A stretch of DNA of 5,561 nucleotides from Syntrophomonadaceae bacterium (GTDB taxonomy: Bacteria; Bacillota; Syntrophomonadia; Syntrophomonadales; Syntrophomonadaceae): contig DUSB01000124.1 of the NCBI GenBank assembly GCA_012840625.1, positions 1-5,561 on the forward strand. Reading direction: 5' to 3'. Made by a program: the position numbers and the translations under genes. The number at the start of each line of letters is the position of its first letter. Position 1 is the stretch's first letter. Below the pieces are notes generated by a model, which had not been told where the DNA came from, searched no databases, and saw only the letters and a list, made by a program, of their open reading frames with translations. Of the stretch, positions 1 through 5,561 are shown one piece after another.

Positions 1-363
1 CCCTCCTTCCCGTACGCGAATTGCATAAGAATGATAAATCTAATAGTAAGCCGGGTGGCAGTACCTGTAAAGTACTTTCTATCAGCTGGTCCCAGGTTTT
101 TAGCTATAGCAAATTTCATCTACACAGTGTACCCCAAGTCACGCCGCTGGTAAAGGCAGCTTCGCATCCTATACTGGTGCTAAAAAACCTGCTGTAAGGT
201 ACTGGGATAGAAATAGCCACCCCCGCTATAGGGCAGGGGTGGCTGTGGAGTGGAGTAAATATTTGATTTGCAAAAGAGATTATGGAAACTATTAGCAATG
301 GTCCATATTGTGTCACTTGTTTTAGCTTAATCTTTCTCTCTAGGGCGGTAGAATATTTTCGTC
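1..363. other. Left-edge region without a convincing gene
   Basis: No complete gene is supported here. A rightward frame is open from base 1 to a TAA at 151-153 (50 codons, ending in residues YTVYPKSRRW) and could be the C-terminal tail of a gene that starts outside the window. The opposite strand is also open from an ATG at 117-119 to the left edge, but that ATG has no Shine-Dalgarno sequence. The same stretch being open on both strands makes neither reading secure. I recognise neither protein. If the rightward frame is real it converges on the coat-protein gene, and the hairpin at 215-244 lies between the two stops. The remainder (245-363) is AT-rich and shows nothing I can name. Confidence 0.4.
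215..244 (-). terminator. GC-rich hairpin downstream of the coat-protein gene
   Basis: A perfect 9-bp stem, AGCCACCCC (215-223) pairing with GGGGTGGCT (236-244), closes a 12-nt loop. It lies about 120 nt beyond the coat-protein stop. Read leftward it is followed by ATTTCTAT, a short and imperfect U-rich tail; read rightward it is followed by GTGGAGTGG, with no U tract. It is therefore most likely a weak intrinsic terminator for the leftward coat-protein transcript. It could also serve a converging gene on the other strand. Confidence 0.5.
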
Positions 364-831
364 TTATTGAGGATTATACATGCCGTTGCTTTGCATGTAG
401 TTGAAAATACCTTCGCCATGCTGCTGTTCTTCTTTTTGAATGTGGTTTAGCACCTGGCGCACATTGCTGTCGGTAAACTCAAAAATGGCTGTATCGTAGG
501 TATTGGATACATATTTTTCCGTCATTAACATGTCGTTGCACAGGGCGGCATCGGCCTGGTTACCCATAGCTCCCTGCATTTGAGTGGCCTGTGGGGCGCT
601 TTGCTGCTGTTGCTGTTGTCCCTGTCCCATCGAAGGTACCTGGCCGCTCAGCATCTGGTTAATACTGTCCAGATGCTGCTGTTCCTGCGCAGCATAGTTC
701 TGAAATAGATTCTTTAACTGCTGATCCTGGGCCTGGTTGGCATAGTTGCTGTATTTTTCGATACAGATCTGCTCATGGGCCTGCTGGTCTTCTAATAACA
801 TCCTTTCTTTTTGGGTTAGGTTTAACGTCAC
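364..831 (-). CDS. CotF-family (Coat_F) spore coat protein, ferritin-like
   Basis: A 155-residue protein of the Coat_F family, expected in the outer layers of the endospore. The C-terminal part (about 95-152, containing DMLMTEKYVSNTYD and later KEEQQHGEGIFNYM) is the typical Coat_F segment. The N-terminal half (about 5-62) looks like a second, diverged copy: E25-K-Y pairs with E105-K-Y, and the E50-Q-Q-H53 motif with E135-Q-Q-H138. A low-complexity Gln/Met-rich linker (about 64-92, with a run of six Gln) joins the halves. This E, ExxH, E, ExxH pattern matches the ligand layout of a ferritin-like four-helix bundle, so metal binding is possible but is inference. The GTG start at 829-831 is chosen because AGGAGGT lies 6 nt upstream. 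Length is close to that of B. subtilis CotF. The gene stands alone, with hairpins on both sides. Its role in the coat is known only at family level. Confidence 0.9.
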   Translation of the reverse strand: MTLNLTQKERMLLEDQQAHEQICIEKYSNYANQAQDQQLKNLFQNYAAQEQQHLDSINQMLSGQVPSMGQGQQQQQQSAPQATQMQGAMGNQADAALCNDMLMTEKYVSNTYDTAIFEFTDSNVRQVLNHIQKEEQQHGEGIFNYMQSNGMYNPQ

Positions 832-837
832 GGTAAC

Positions 838-844
838 ACCTCCT
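838..844 (-). promoter_or_regulatory. Ribosome binding site fixing the GTG start of the coat-protein gene
   Basis: AGGAGGT on the minus strand ends 6 nt before the GTG at 829-831. The near-consensus sequence and ideal spacing support GTG as the true start. Confidence 0.85.
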
Positions 845-848
845 GTAT

Positions 849-872
849 ATATTCTGTTTCGGAACAGAATAT
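849..872. repeat. Perfect 10-bp-arm palindrome in the coat-protein leader
   Basis: ATATTCTGTT (849-858) is matched exactly by AACAGAATAT (863-872) around the 4-nt centre TCGG. On the minus strand it lies 4 nt upstream of the AGGAGGT ribosome binding site. A possible -10 element, TATAAA (minus strand, 877 to 872), touches its outer edge, although no matching -35 is visible. It could be an operator for a dimeric repressor covering the transcription start, or a hairpin in the mRNA leader that affects stability or translation. It does not match the GAAC-N4-GTTC LexA box of Firmicutes. The symmetry is seen directly; the function is inferred. Confidence 0.7.
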
Positions 873-924
873 TTATACAGTTACCCCACTTATTTTTTAT
901 TTATAGGCTGTTTTTGTAACAACA

Positions 925-955
925 AAACACCCCCGGCGGGAAGCAGGGGGTGTTT
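925..955 (-). terminator. Intrinsic terminator of the yknWXYZ operon
   Basis: A perfect 10-bp stem, AAACACCCCC (925-934) pairing with GGGGGTGTTT (946-955), surrounds an 11-nt loop. Read leftward, the 3' side of the stem runs on into TGTTGTT, giving a U-rich tail broken by G residues. It lies 69 nt past the yknZ stop and upstream of the coat-protein leader, so it should separate the two transcripts. Confidence 0.75.
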
Positions 956-980
956 ATTGAGGTATAAAATAACCAACGGA

Positions 981-1011
981 GCTACTGGTATAGCGGGCTA
1001 TAGTCAGTAGC
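981..1011. repeat. Interrupted hairpin just after the yknZ stop
   Basis: Outer stem GCTACTG (981-987) pairs with CAGTAGC (1005-1011). Inside it TATAG (989-993) pairs with CTATA (998-1002) around a CGGG loop, with a small internal loop between the stems. No U tract follows on either strand, so it is not a classical terminator by itself. It lies 13 nt beyond the yknZ stop and may protect the 3' end of the operon mRNA or act in tandem with the terminator at 925-955. Confidence 0.5.
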
Positions 1012-1024
1012 CCGGATTAGTCTA

Positions 1025-2209
1025 TTAATCATGCCGTAGGGCTTCGATAGGATCAAGTTTGGAGGCTTTGCTGGCTGGCAGCAGGCCAAACAGGATACCG
1101 ATCCCGGCTGAAAAAGCAAAGGCCATCAAGATGGTTGACCATGAAATGAGTGGAGGCCACTTGGCCAGCTTGGCGATAAACCAGGCTCCGCCGACTCCGA
1201 GGATAGTACCGATTATACCGCCGATGATACAGAGTACCATGGCTTCGATTAAAAACTGGATTAGGATATCTCGTCGTCGGGCTCCTAATGCCATGCGCAG
1301 TCCAATTTCTCTGGTACGTTCGGTGACGGAGACCAGCATGATGTTCATGACTCCGATGCCGCCAACCAGGAGGGAGATGCCAGCAATAGCACTTACGATC
1401 AGGGTTAACACCGAAGTAACTTTGGAAGCTATTTCCATCTGTTGTGCCATGGTCGTCCCGGCATATACGTTTTTAGCCTGGTGACGCCGTTCCATGATGG
1501 TTACGCTTTTATTCATGGCGGTCTCCACCTGCTCATGTTCCAGGGTACTACCCTGCAGGGATTGTATAAAGCCGTCAGGGTAAATGTCCATCCATACTCG
1601 AATCGGTACATAGATACTTTTGCTGTCTTCCATATTTAAAAATGATTCTTCTTCTTTTATTACGCCGCAAACAAGCAGGGAATTTCCCTGTACCACCACC
1701 TGTTTACCAATAACATCAGTATTACCAAATAATTCTTCAGCCAGGGCTTCGTCGAGGGCTACAATGCGCCGCCGTCCCTGTATGTCTTCATTAGTAAAAA
1801 ATCTTCCCTGCAGCATTTCCAGGTTTCCCATTTGAGCATGGTCTGGCATGGTGCCAATTATTTGAGCTTGCTTGTTTTTCTTGGTACCCCGGATGCTGTC
1901 ATAATTGTAGGCATACGGGGCAAGATACTTGATTTCTGGCACCTGGCTTTTGATGGCCTGGACATCCTCTAATAGGAATTCTGTCCCTGTTTGTGGTTCT
2001 TCTCTTTTCCAGTCAATATGAACCATAAACAGGTTGCTGCCGATTTTCTCCATTTCTCCCATAAGGGTGGCTTCGCCGCCCTGGCCAATAGCTACTATAG
2101 CGATAACCGCTGCAATACCAATGACGATACCAATGGTGGTCAAGATGGAGCGCAGGAGATTAGAACGGATGGATTCGATCGCTACACGGATGCTCTCAAG
2201 CAGGTTCAT
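1025..2209 (-). CDS. yknZ: YknZ-like MacB/FtsX-family ABC transporter permease
   Basis: A 394-residue membrane subunit of a type VII (MacB-like) ABC transporter, the usual length for the Gram-positive form. A short N-terminal amphipathic stretch leads to a first membrane helix (about 22-44). A large extracytoplasmic MacB periplasmic-core domain follows (about 48-262), then three helices near 264-294, 318-346 and 355-377. The cytoplasmic segment after helix 2 (SVTERTREIGLRMALGARRRDI, split here as SVTERTREIGL and RMALGARRRDI, 294-315) is the FtsX-type coupling region that contacts the ATPase. The C-terminus, LLPASKASKLDPIEALRHD, is typical of the family. Its ATG overlaps the yknY stop by 4 nt and has only a weak AAGGG upstream, so translation probably depends on coupling. 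This class converts ATP hydrolysis into mechanical movement of the outer domain rather than carrying substrate through the membrane. The substrate is unknown; the B. subtilis relative acts in SdpC resistance. Confidence 0.92.
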   Translation of the reverse strand: MNLLESIRVAIESIRSNLLRSILTTIGIVIGIAAVIAIVAIGQGGEATLMGEMEKIGSNLFMVHIDWKREEPQTGTEFLLEDVQAIKSQVPEIKYLAPYAYNYDSIRGTKKNKQAQIIGTMPDHAQMGNLEMLQGRFFTNEDIQGRRRIVALDEALAEELFGNTDVIGKQVVVQGNSLLVCGVIKEEESFLNMEDSKSIYVPIRVWMDIYPDGFIQSLQGSTLEHEQVETAMNKSVTIMERRHQAKNVYAGTTMAQQMEIASKVTSVLTLIVSAIAGISLLVGGIGVMNIMLVSVTERTREIGLRMALGARRRDILIQFLIEAMVLCIIGGIIGTILGVGGAWFIAKLAKWPPLISWSTILMAFAFSAGIGILFGLLPASKASKLDPIEALRHD

Positions 2210-2913
2210 TGTTCATCATCCCTTCTGGATGGTGTTGATAGAAGGTTTTCTTCTTTTTCTAAACGTCCATCCCGAAAATGTAGAATCCGTTCACTGTGCA
2301 GGGCGATGTCACGTTCATGAGTAACCAGGATGATGGTAACTCCTTCGCGGTGCAGATCATCAAATAGGGTCATTATTTCGCTGCTGGTTTTACTATCCAA
2401 ATTACCGGTAGGTTCATCAGCCAGTAGAATGGCAGGGGCATTAACCAGAGCTCTGGCAATAGCTACACGTTGATTTTGTCCTCCTGATAGTTCATTGGGG
2501 TGGTGATCAGAGCGGTTGGCCATCCCTACTTTTTCCAATGCCTCTGCAGCGCGTTCCTGTCGTTTTTGTGTAGGAAGTCCGGCATAGATCATTGGTAGTT
2601 CTACGTTACGCTGGGCTGTCATACGGGGCAGCAGGTTAAAGTTCTGGAAGACAAAGCCGATTTTTTGGTTGCGAACTAGAGCCAGCTGGTCGGCTTCCAG
2701 CTGACTTACCTCCTGTCCATCCAGATAATAGGATCCACCTGTAGGGGTATCCAGGCAGCCCAGCAGATTCATAAGGGTTGACTTTCCTGATCCAGAGGGT
2801 CCCATGACAGCTATATATTCTCCCGGCAAAATATGTGCAGAAATTCCCCGCAAGGCATAAACCGGGTTGCTTTCCGGACGATAGGTTTTGCTCAGATTGA
2901 CGACCTTAATCAT
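2206..2913 (-). CDS. yknY: YknY-like ABC transporter ATP-binding protein (MacB/LolD class)
   Basis: A 235-residue cytoplasmic ATPase that would form a dimer beneath YknZ. All catalytic motifs are present: Walker A GPSGSGKST (38-46), Q-loop Gln90, signature LSGGQ (142-146), Walker B ILLADE (162-167), D-loop NLD (171-173) and switch His199. The signature continues as NQR where QQR is more usual, a minor change. The domain is intact and of normal length, with a charged tail (about 217-235). The ATG at 2911-2913 overlaps the yknX TGA, and AAGGAGG lies 10 nt upstream, inside the end of yknX. It sits between the adaptor and permease genes, the same order as B. subtilis yknX-yknY-yknZ. Close relatives such as LolD, FtsE and the bacitracin-type ATPases share these motifs, so the assignment rests on the neighbours. 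Confidence 0.95.
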   Translation of the reverse strand: MIKVVNLSKTYRPESNPVYALRGISAHILPGEYIAVMGPSGSGKSTLMNLLGCLDTPTGGSYYLDGQEVSQLEADQLALVRNQKIGFVFQNFNLLPRMTAQRNVELPMIYAGLPTQKRQERAAEALEKVGMANRSDHHPNELSGGQNQRVAIARALVNAPAILLADEPTGNLDSKTSSEIMTLFDDLHREGVTIILVTHERDIALHSERILHFRDGRLEKEENLLSTPSRRDDEQ

Positions 2914-4202
2914 AGTGGTGCTGCCTCCTTAGCTGCTGGGGGAGCAGGCTTAACTGCCTGACCATTTTTCAGCTTGGCAGGAGGATTGATGATAACGGTA
3001 TCCTTTTCATGCAGTCCCTGGAGCACCTCGACGTACAGGTCTCCCATAAGTCCGGTTTTGATGGAAACACGCTGAGCCTTTCCATTTTTAACTCGCCATA
3101 CATATTTGTTATTGCCTTTTTCGATAATGGTTTCATAAGGGATAGTCAGGCGTTTTTCCGGTTCAATGGTGGTAATCTTCATATCTACAGTAAAGCCAGG
3201 TAATAGGCCGGTATTTTTTGATTCGATGGCCACCTTGATCGGCACTTCAATTTGTTGTGATTGGTTGTTTTGAGTGACCTGAGCAGCCATAGCCAATTCT
3301 TTCACCAGGCCTTTAAAGGTTTTTTCCGGGAAAGCAGCGGCTTCAATTTTTACCTGTTGTCCTTTGCGAAGACGTACTGCATCGGCCTCACCAATTCCTG
3401 CCTGTACTTCCAGGCTGTCGGGGTTACCGATTACCATTAAGGGCTTATCTACTGCAGCCAGCTCACCCTGGCTGCATTGAGCAGACATAACTACACCATC
3501 GATCTGGGCTTTTACTTGATAGTGCCCCAGGGTTTCACGGGCCACTTTGACAGCGGTTTGGGCGCTTTTGAGCTGGGCGCTGCTGGCTTCAAGTTCAGCT
3601 CCTTGAGGTCCATTAATAATCTTATTCAATTCATATTGGGCTTTGAGGTATGCTGTTTCATTTATGGCCAGCTGTTGACGTGCTGTCTCCAGTTCTTGCT
3701 GAGAAGCTGCCCCCGATTGGTAAAGTTTTTCCTGGCGTTGGACGTCTTTCTTGCTCTGCTGGTAGGCCAGTTCAGCACTGCGGTATTCAGCCTGGGCAAT
3801 AGCGCGTGATTGTTTATCAGGGTTGAATGCCTTTGCATAGGCCGCCTCTTGTTCGACCAGTGTGGACAAAGCCTGTTCCAGCTGCAGTGCTTCATTATCG
3901 GATTCTAATTCCAGCAGGATCTGTCCCTTTTTCACGGTTTGTCCCACTTTCACAGGGACGTTTTTTACCAGGCGAGGTGCAGGGGCATAGATTTCTTGTT
4001 TATCGAGAAGCTGTACCTTCCCGGTGGCAAAAACATTTTCACCCATTTGTCTGCTTTCAACCTGCTTGGTCTGTACAGGCAGGGAAGCGGCCTGGCGGTT
4101 TTTATAGATGTTGAAAACGATTAGGCCGATGATGAGTAAAAGTAGACCCAGTAGAAGCAGCGATTTTTTCCCACCAGGAATTTTAGCAATTAATGCTTGC
4201 AT
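2910..4202 (-). CDS. yknX: YknX-like HlyD/MacA-family membrane-fusion protein
   Basis: A 430-residue adaptor anchored by one N-terminal membrane helix (about 13-33, leucine-rich, after the positive stretch GGKK). Next comes the first half of a lipoyl/biotinyl-like domain (about 60-101, containing VKVGQTVKKGQILLELE), a long Gln/Glu/Ala-rich alpha-helical hairpin predicted as coiled coil (about 102-222), and the second lipoyl half (about 225-258, with AQIDGVVMSAQCSQGE). A beta-barrel region (about 262-345) and a membrane-proximal domain (about 350-415) follow. The tail is Pro/Ala/Lys-rich. There is no lipobox, so it is an integral rather than lipid anchor. The ATG is supported by AGGAGGT (4211-4217) 8 nt upstream. 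It follows yknW by 38 nt and overlaps yknY by 4 nt. In a Gram-positive cell it would act outside the membrane with the YknZ outer domain, without a TolC partner. Confidence 0.93.
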   Translation of the reverse strand: MQALIAKIPGGKKSLLLLGLLLLIIGLIVFNIYKNRQAASLPVQTKQVESRQMGENVFATGKVQLLDKQEIYAPAPRLVKNVPVKVGQTVKKGQILLELESDNEALQLEQALSTLVEQEAAYAKAFNPDKQSRAIAQAEYRSAELAYQQSKKDVQRQEKLYQSGAASQQELETARQQLAINETAYLKAQYELNKIINGPQGAELEASSAQLKSAQTAVKVARETLGHYQVKAQIDGVVMSAQCSQGELAAVDKPLMVIGNPDSLEVQAGIGEADAVRLRKGQQVKIEAAAFPEKTFKGLVKELAMAAQVTQNNQSQQIEVPIKVAIESKNTGLLPGFTVDMKITTIEPEKRLTIPYETIIEKGNNKYVWRVKNGKAQRVSIKTGLMGDLYVEVLQGLHEKDTVIINPPAKLKNGQAVKPAPPAAKEAAPL

Positions 4203-4240
4203 TGCTTTGGACCTCCTGTTTTATTCTAACGTTGATGGTA

Positions 4241-4942
4241 TTAAGTCAGAGCTGGTGTGCGGCTGGCTATAAATAGTGCATAAGCTGCCCAGAGTATAAA
4301 GATATAGATAGTGGTGCTGCGCAGGGGTTTTCGTATCAGGATACTGCTCCCCATGGCTGCTAGGAAAAGACTCCACAGGAAAAAGATGTCCACCTGCTTA
4401 GCTAAATTAGCCGCAAACCCGCTGGCTCCAGCCGGGAAGAAAAGATATAAACTGCTGGGAGCTGCGGAGAAATCAGGATGGGCACTAAAGGATACTACGA
4501 TGGTTTGAATAAGAAGCGTAAATAAAACCGGGATATAGGCATAAACGCTGATTGTAAAAAAACGGCGTAAAGGTTGTTTATCACCGGAAAAGGCATTAAA
4601 GAGTTTAAATAATAAAGCCAAGACCAGACAGGTAATCGCTGGAATAAAAAGAGCACCAATTACAGCTCCGATCAGGCTGGTGGTTTCCACAATGTGCAGC
4701 GCTTCGGGTGTGTTCAGGGCAGGATTTGTCTGCATTTCCTGCTGCAACGTTTCCAGCATAAATACTTTTAGTTTCGGTAGGGTAATGAGGGTACAGACTA
4801 CATTGATGAGAGTAATGATAAACAGGGCTAGTCCCCAGTTGGGATGTTTTACGATCTCTTCAAAGGTCTGTCGGGGGTTCAATAAGATGCCGGCGAAGCG
4901 TTTTAGCACCGGAGCGGGTCGGGATAAGTTGGAAGTTTCCAT
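4241..4942 (-). CDS. yknW: YknW-like Yip1-domain membrane protein
   Basis: A 233-residue integral membrane protein of the Yip1 family. A cytoplasmic N-terminus carries the family-like NPRQTFEEI (22-30). About five hydrophobic segments follow, near 36-55, 90-115, 128-151, 184-203 and 210-227. The long loop at 56-89 is polar, and a second loop (152-183) is rich in Ser, Ala and Pro. The start is placed at the ATG of 4940-4942: AAGGAGA lies 7 nt upstream of it, whereas the in-frame TTG two codons earlier sits directly against that site. Being first in an operon followed by a fusion protein, ATPase and permease is the arrangement of B. subtilis yknWXYZ. There YknW is reported to interact with the transporter and to be needed for assembly of the complex. 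The Yip1 family is diverse and sequence identity cannot be measured here, so the role is inferred mainly from position. Confidence 0.85.
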   Translation of the reverse strand: METSNLSRPAPVLKRFAGILLNPRQTFEEIVKHPNWGLALFIITLINVVCTLITLPKLKVFMLETLQQEMQTNPALNTPEALHIVETTSLIGAVIGALFIPAITCLVLALLFKLFNAFSGDKQPLRRFFTISVYAYIPVLFTLLIQTIVVSFSAHPDFSAAPSSLYLFFPAGASGFAANLAKQVDIFFLWSLFLAAMGSSILIRKPLRSTTIYIFILWAAYALFIASRTPALT

Positions 4943-4948
4943 AAACAA

Positions 4949-4955
4949 TCTCCTT
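4949..4955 (-). promoter_or_regulatory. Ribosome binding site deciding the yknW start
   Basis: AAGGAGA on the minus strand leaves 7 nt to the ATG at 4940-4942 but no usable gap to the upstream in-frame TTG (4946-4948). The ATG is therefore the better start. Confidence 0.8.
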
Positions 4956-4981
4956 ATACTAATATTTTGATGTATTAACAG

Positions 4982-4987
4982 CCTCCT
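4982..4987 (-). promoter_or_regulatory. Orphan Shine-Dalgarno-like AGGAGG in the yknW leader
   Basis: AGGAGG occurs on the minus strand about 26 nt upstream of the real yknW ribosome binding site. No ATG, GTG or TTG follows at a usable distance. It may be chance, a ribosome standby site, or part of a leader structure. Confidence 0.35.
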
Positions 4988-5019
4988 GTGTGGTTATTGA
5001 CCTTTCATATTGTCACACA
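4987..5019. repeat. Inverted repeat TGTGTG/CACACA across the yknW -10 and start site
   Basis: TGTGTG (4987-4992) and CACACA (5014-5019) are exact inverted copies, centred 27 bp apart, with partial symmetry inside (AT pairs at 4996-4997 and 5009-5010). The outer arm overlaps the candidate -10 and the inner arm lies in the leader. It could be an operator site, but short GT/CA arms arise easily by chance. Confidence 0.3.
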
Positions 5020-5038
5020 TTTTCTCTATAACTGTCAA
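5009..5038 (-). promoter_or_regulatory. Candidate sigma-A promoter of the yknWXYZ operon
   Basis: Minus strand: a perfect -35 TTGACA (5038 to 5033), an 18-bp spacer, and -10 GACAAT (5014 to 5009, four of six consensus bases). A TGT in front of the -10 fits an extended -10 element. Transcription would start near 5002, giving a leader of about 60 nt before the yknW ATG. I see no sigma-W type element (TGAAAC with CGTA), which drives the operon in B. subtilis. Confidence 0.6.
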
Positions 5039-5173
5039 AACCAATAATTTTCATGGTAAAACAGCGTTATTGTGGCAGGATAGATGGGGATGGAATTATA
5101 GAAAGGTATGAGCAGAGTAGCGGGATGATATGATAAAAATATTCATTTATTAGCTTCTTTATTGTGAAAAGAA

Positions 5174-5179
5174 TATAAT
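5174..5179 (+). promoter_or_regulatory. Possible -10 element of the RDD gene
   Basis: A perfect TATAAT lies 42 nt upstream of the RDD start codon. The sequence at the expected -35 position (around 5150-5156, TTAGCTT) is poor, so the promoter may be weak, activator-dependent, or elsewhere. Confidence 0.4.
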
Positions 5180-5206
5180 AAGTAGGATCAGTCATTATTT
5201 CTTACT

Positions 5207-5214
5207 AAAGGTGG
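5207..5214 (+). promoter_or_regulatory. Ribosome binding site of the RDD gene
   Basis: AAAGGTGG ends 7 nt before the ATG at 5222, which sets the start of the right-edge gene. Confidence 0.8.
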
Positions 5215-5221
5215 TAATAGG

Positions 5222-5561
5222 ATGGAAAACAAACAATATGCAGGATTCTGGATACGGTTGCTGGCATCTTTATTGGATGGAGTTATTCTTTTAGTGGCTG
5301 CTATATGCATTATGGTGTTGACGGGAGTACCGATGGAGCATATGATGGATTTTATTAATGTCGAATTAGAGGGATACACATGGCAGCAGAGCATGTATGT
5401 ATTCCTGAGCTTGTTGTATGTTATCCTTTTGCCGGCTTCTACTTTGCAGGGTACGCTGGGAAAAGCTGCATTGGGTCTGAAGATTACGGATGTAAATGGG
5501 GAACGCATTAGCGTGTGGCGTTCTCTGGGCCGGGCTTTGAGTGAAATTCTCAGTACCATTA
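5222..5561 (+). CDS. RDD-family membrane protein, truncated by the right edge
   Basis: The first 113 codons of a rightward gene with no stop before the window ends. The N-terminus, GFWIRLLASLLDGVIL (8-23), carries the spaced Arg12 and Asp19 that name the RDD family. Two membrane helices are visible (about 14-34 and 57-73), separated by a short acidic loop. The conserved block GTLGKAALGLKITDVNGERI (77-96), followed by SVWRSLGRA, is a strong family signature. RDD proteins usually run to roughly 140-200 residues with a further helix, so the missing part is probably small. Biochemical function is poorly known for the family; one member is reported as a cation/proton antiporter, but nothing here points to that. 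It is divergent from yknW across a 279-nt spacer and does not belong to the same transcript. Confidence 0.88.
   Translation, partial: MENKQYAGFWIRLLASLLDGVILLVAAICIMVLTGVPMEHMMDFINVELEGYTWQQSMYVFLSLLYVILLPASTLQGTLGKAALGLKITDVNGERISVWRSLGRALSEILSTI

Noticed and set aside
47..66. GGGTGGCAGTACC resembling a T-box antiterminator core
   Set aside because: The spacing differs from the GGGTGGNACC core, no stem I or specifier loop is visible, and no downstream aminoacyl-tRNA or amino-acid gene follows.
69..78. Palindrome AAAGTACTTT
   Set aside because: Only 10 bp, AT-rich and with no gene start nearby, so chance is the simpler explanation.
116..316. Leftward 66-residue open frame with GTG start
   Set aside because: No ribosome binding site, it spans the GC-rich hairpin at 215-244, and the protein resembles nothing I know.
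1059..2324. Several rightward open frames opposite yknZ and the end of yknY
   Set aside because: They lie antisense to strongly supported genes with intact motifs and lack their own ribosome binding sites.
3477..4124. Open frames on both strands inside yknX
   Set aside because: They are out-of-frame readings of the repetitive coiled-coil region and nearby sequence of a well-supported gene.
4946..4948. TTG start for yknW two codons upstream
   Set aside because: It sits directly against the AAGGAGA site, while the ATG at 4940-4942 has ideal spacing.
5188..5559. Leftward 123-residue open frame at the right edge
   Set aside because: It is antisense to the RDD gene, whose family signature, start and ribosome binding site are clear.

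Overview
The window looks like chromosomal DNA from an endospore-forming Firmicute of moderate GC, plausibly in the Clostridia or Negativicutes rather than Bacillus. The grounds are a CotF-family spore coat protein, strong AGGAGG-type ribosome binding sites, and a transporter operon laid out like Bacillus subtilis yknWXYZ. The genus cannot be named from this sequence. There is no rRNA, tRNA, CRISPR array, insertion sequence or prophage gene that I can see.

Layout, left to right. Positions 1-363 carry no convincing gene. They hold a frame that is open on both strands at the left edge and a GC-rich hairpin (215-244) that probably ends transcription of the next gene. A CotF-family ferritin-like coat protein is read leftward (364-831) from a GTG start, with a near-perfect palindrome just upstream of its ribosome binding site. 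Positions 832-1024 hold that palindrome and two further hairpins, one of which (925-955) looks like the terminator of the large operon.

A four-gene leftward operon follows: yknW (Yip1-domain membrane protein, 4241-4942), yknX (HlyD/MacA-type membrane-fusion protein, 2910-4202), yknY (ABC ATPase, 2206-2913) and yknZ (MacB/FtsX-type permease, 1025-2209). yknX/yknY and yknY/yknZ overlap by 4 nt (ATGA), which points to translational coupling. The operon has its own leader, with a TTGACA/GACAAT promoter candidate at 5009-5038.

A divergent RDD-family membrane protein starts at 5222 and runs off the right edge.

How they work together: YknY powers the permease YknZ, YknX is the extracytoplasmic adaptor, and YknW in B. 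subtilis is a separate membrane protein needed for assembly of the complex. There the system protects the cell from the SdpC killing toxin made during sporulation. No Sdp toxin or immunity gene is visible here, so the substrate in this organism is unknown. The gene set is a recognisable known system. What is less ordinary is its control region, the full ferritin-type ligand pattern of the coat protein, and the unexplained left edge.
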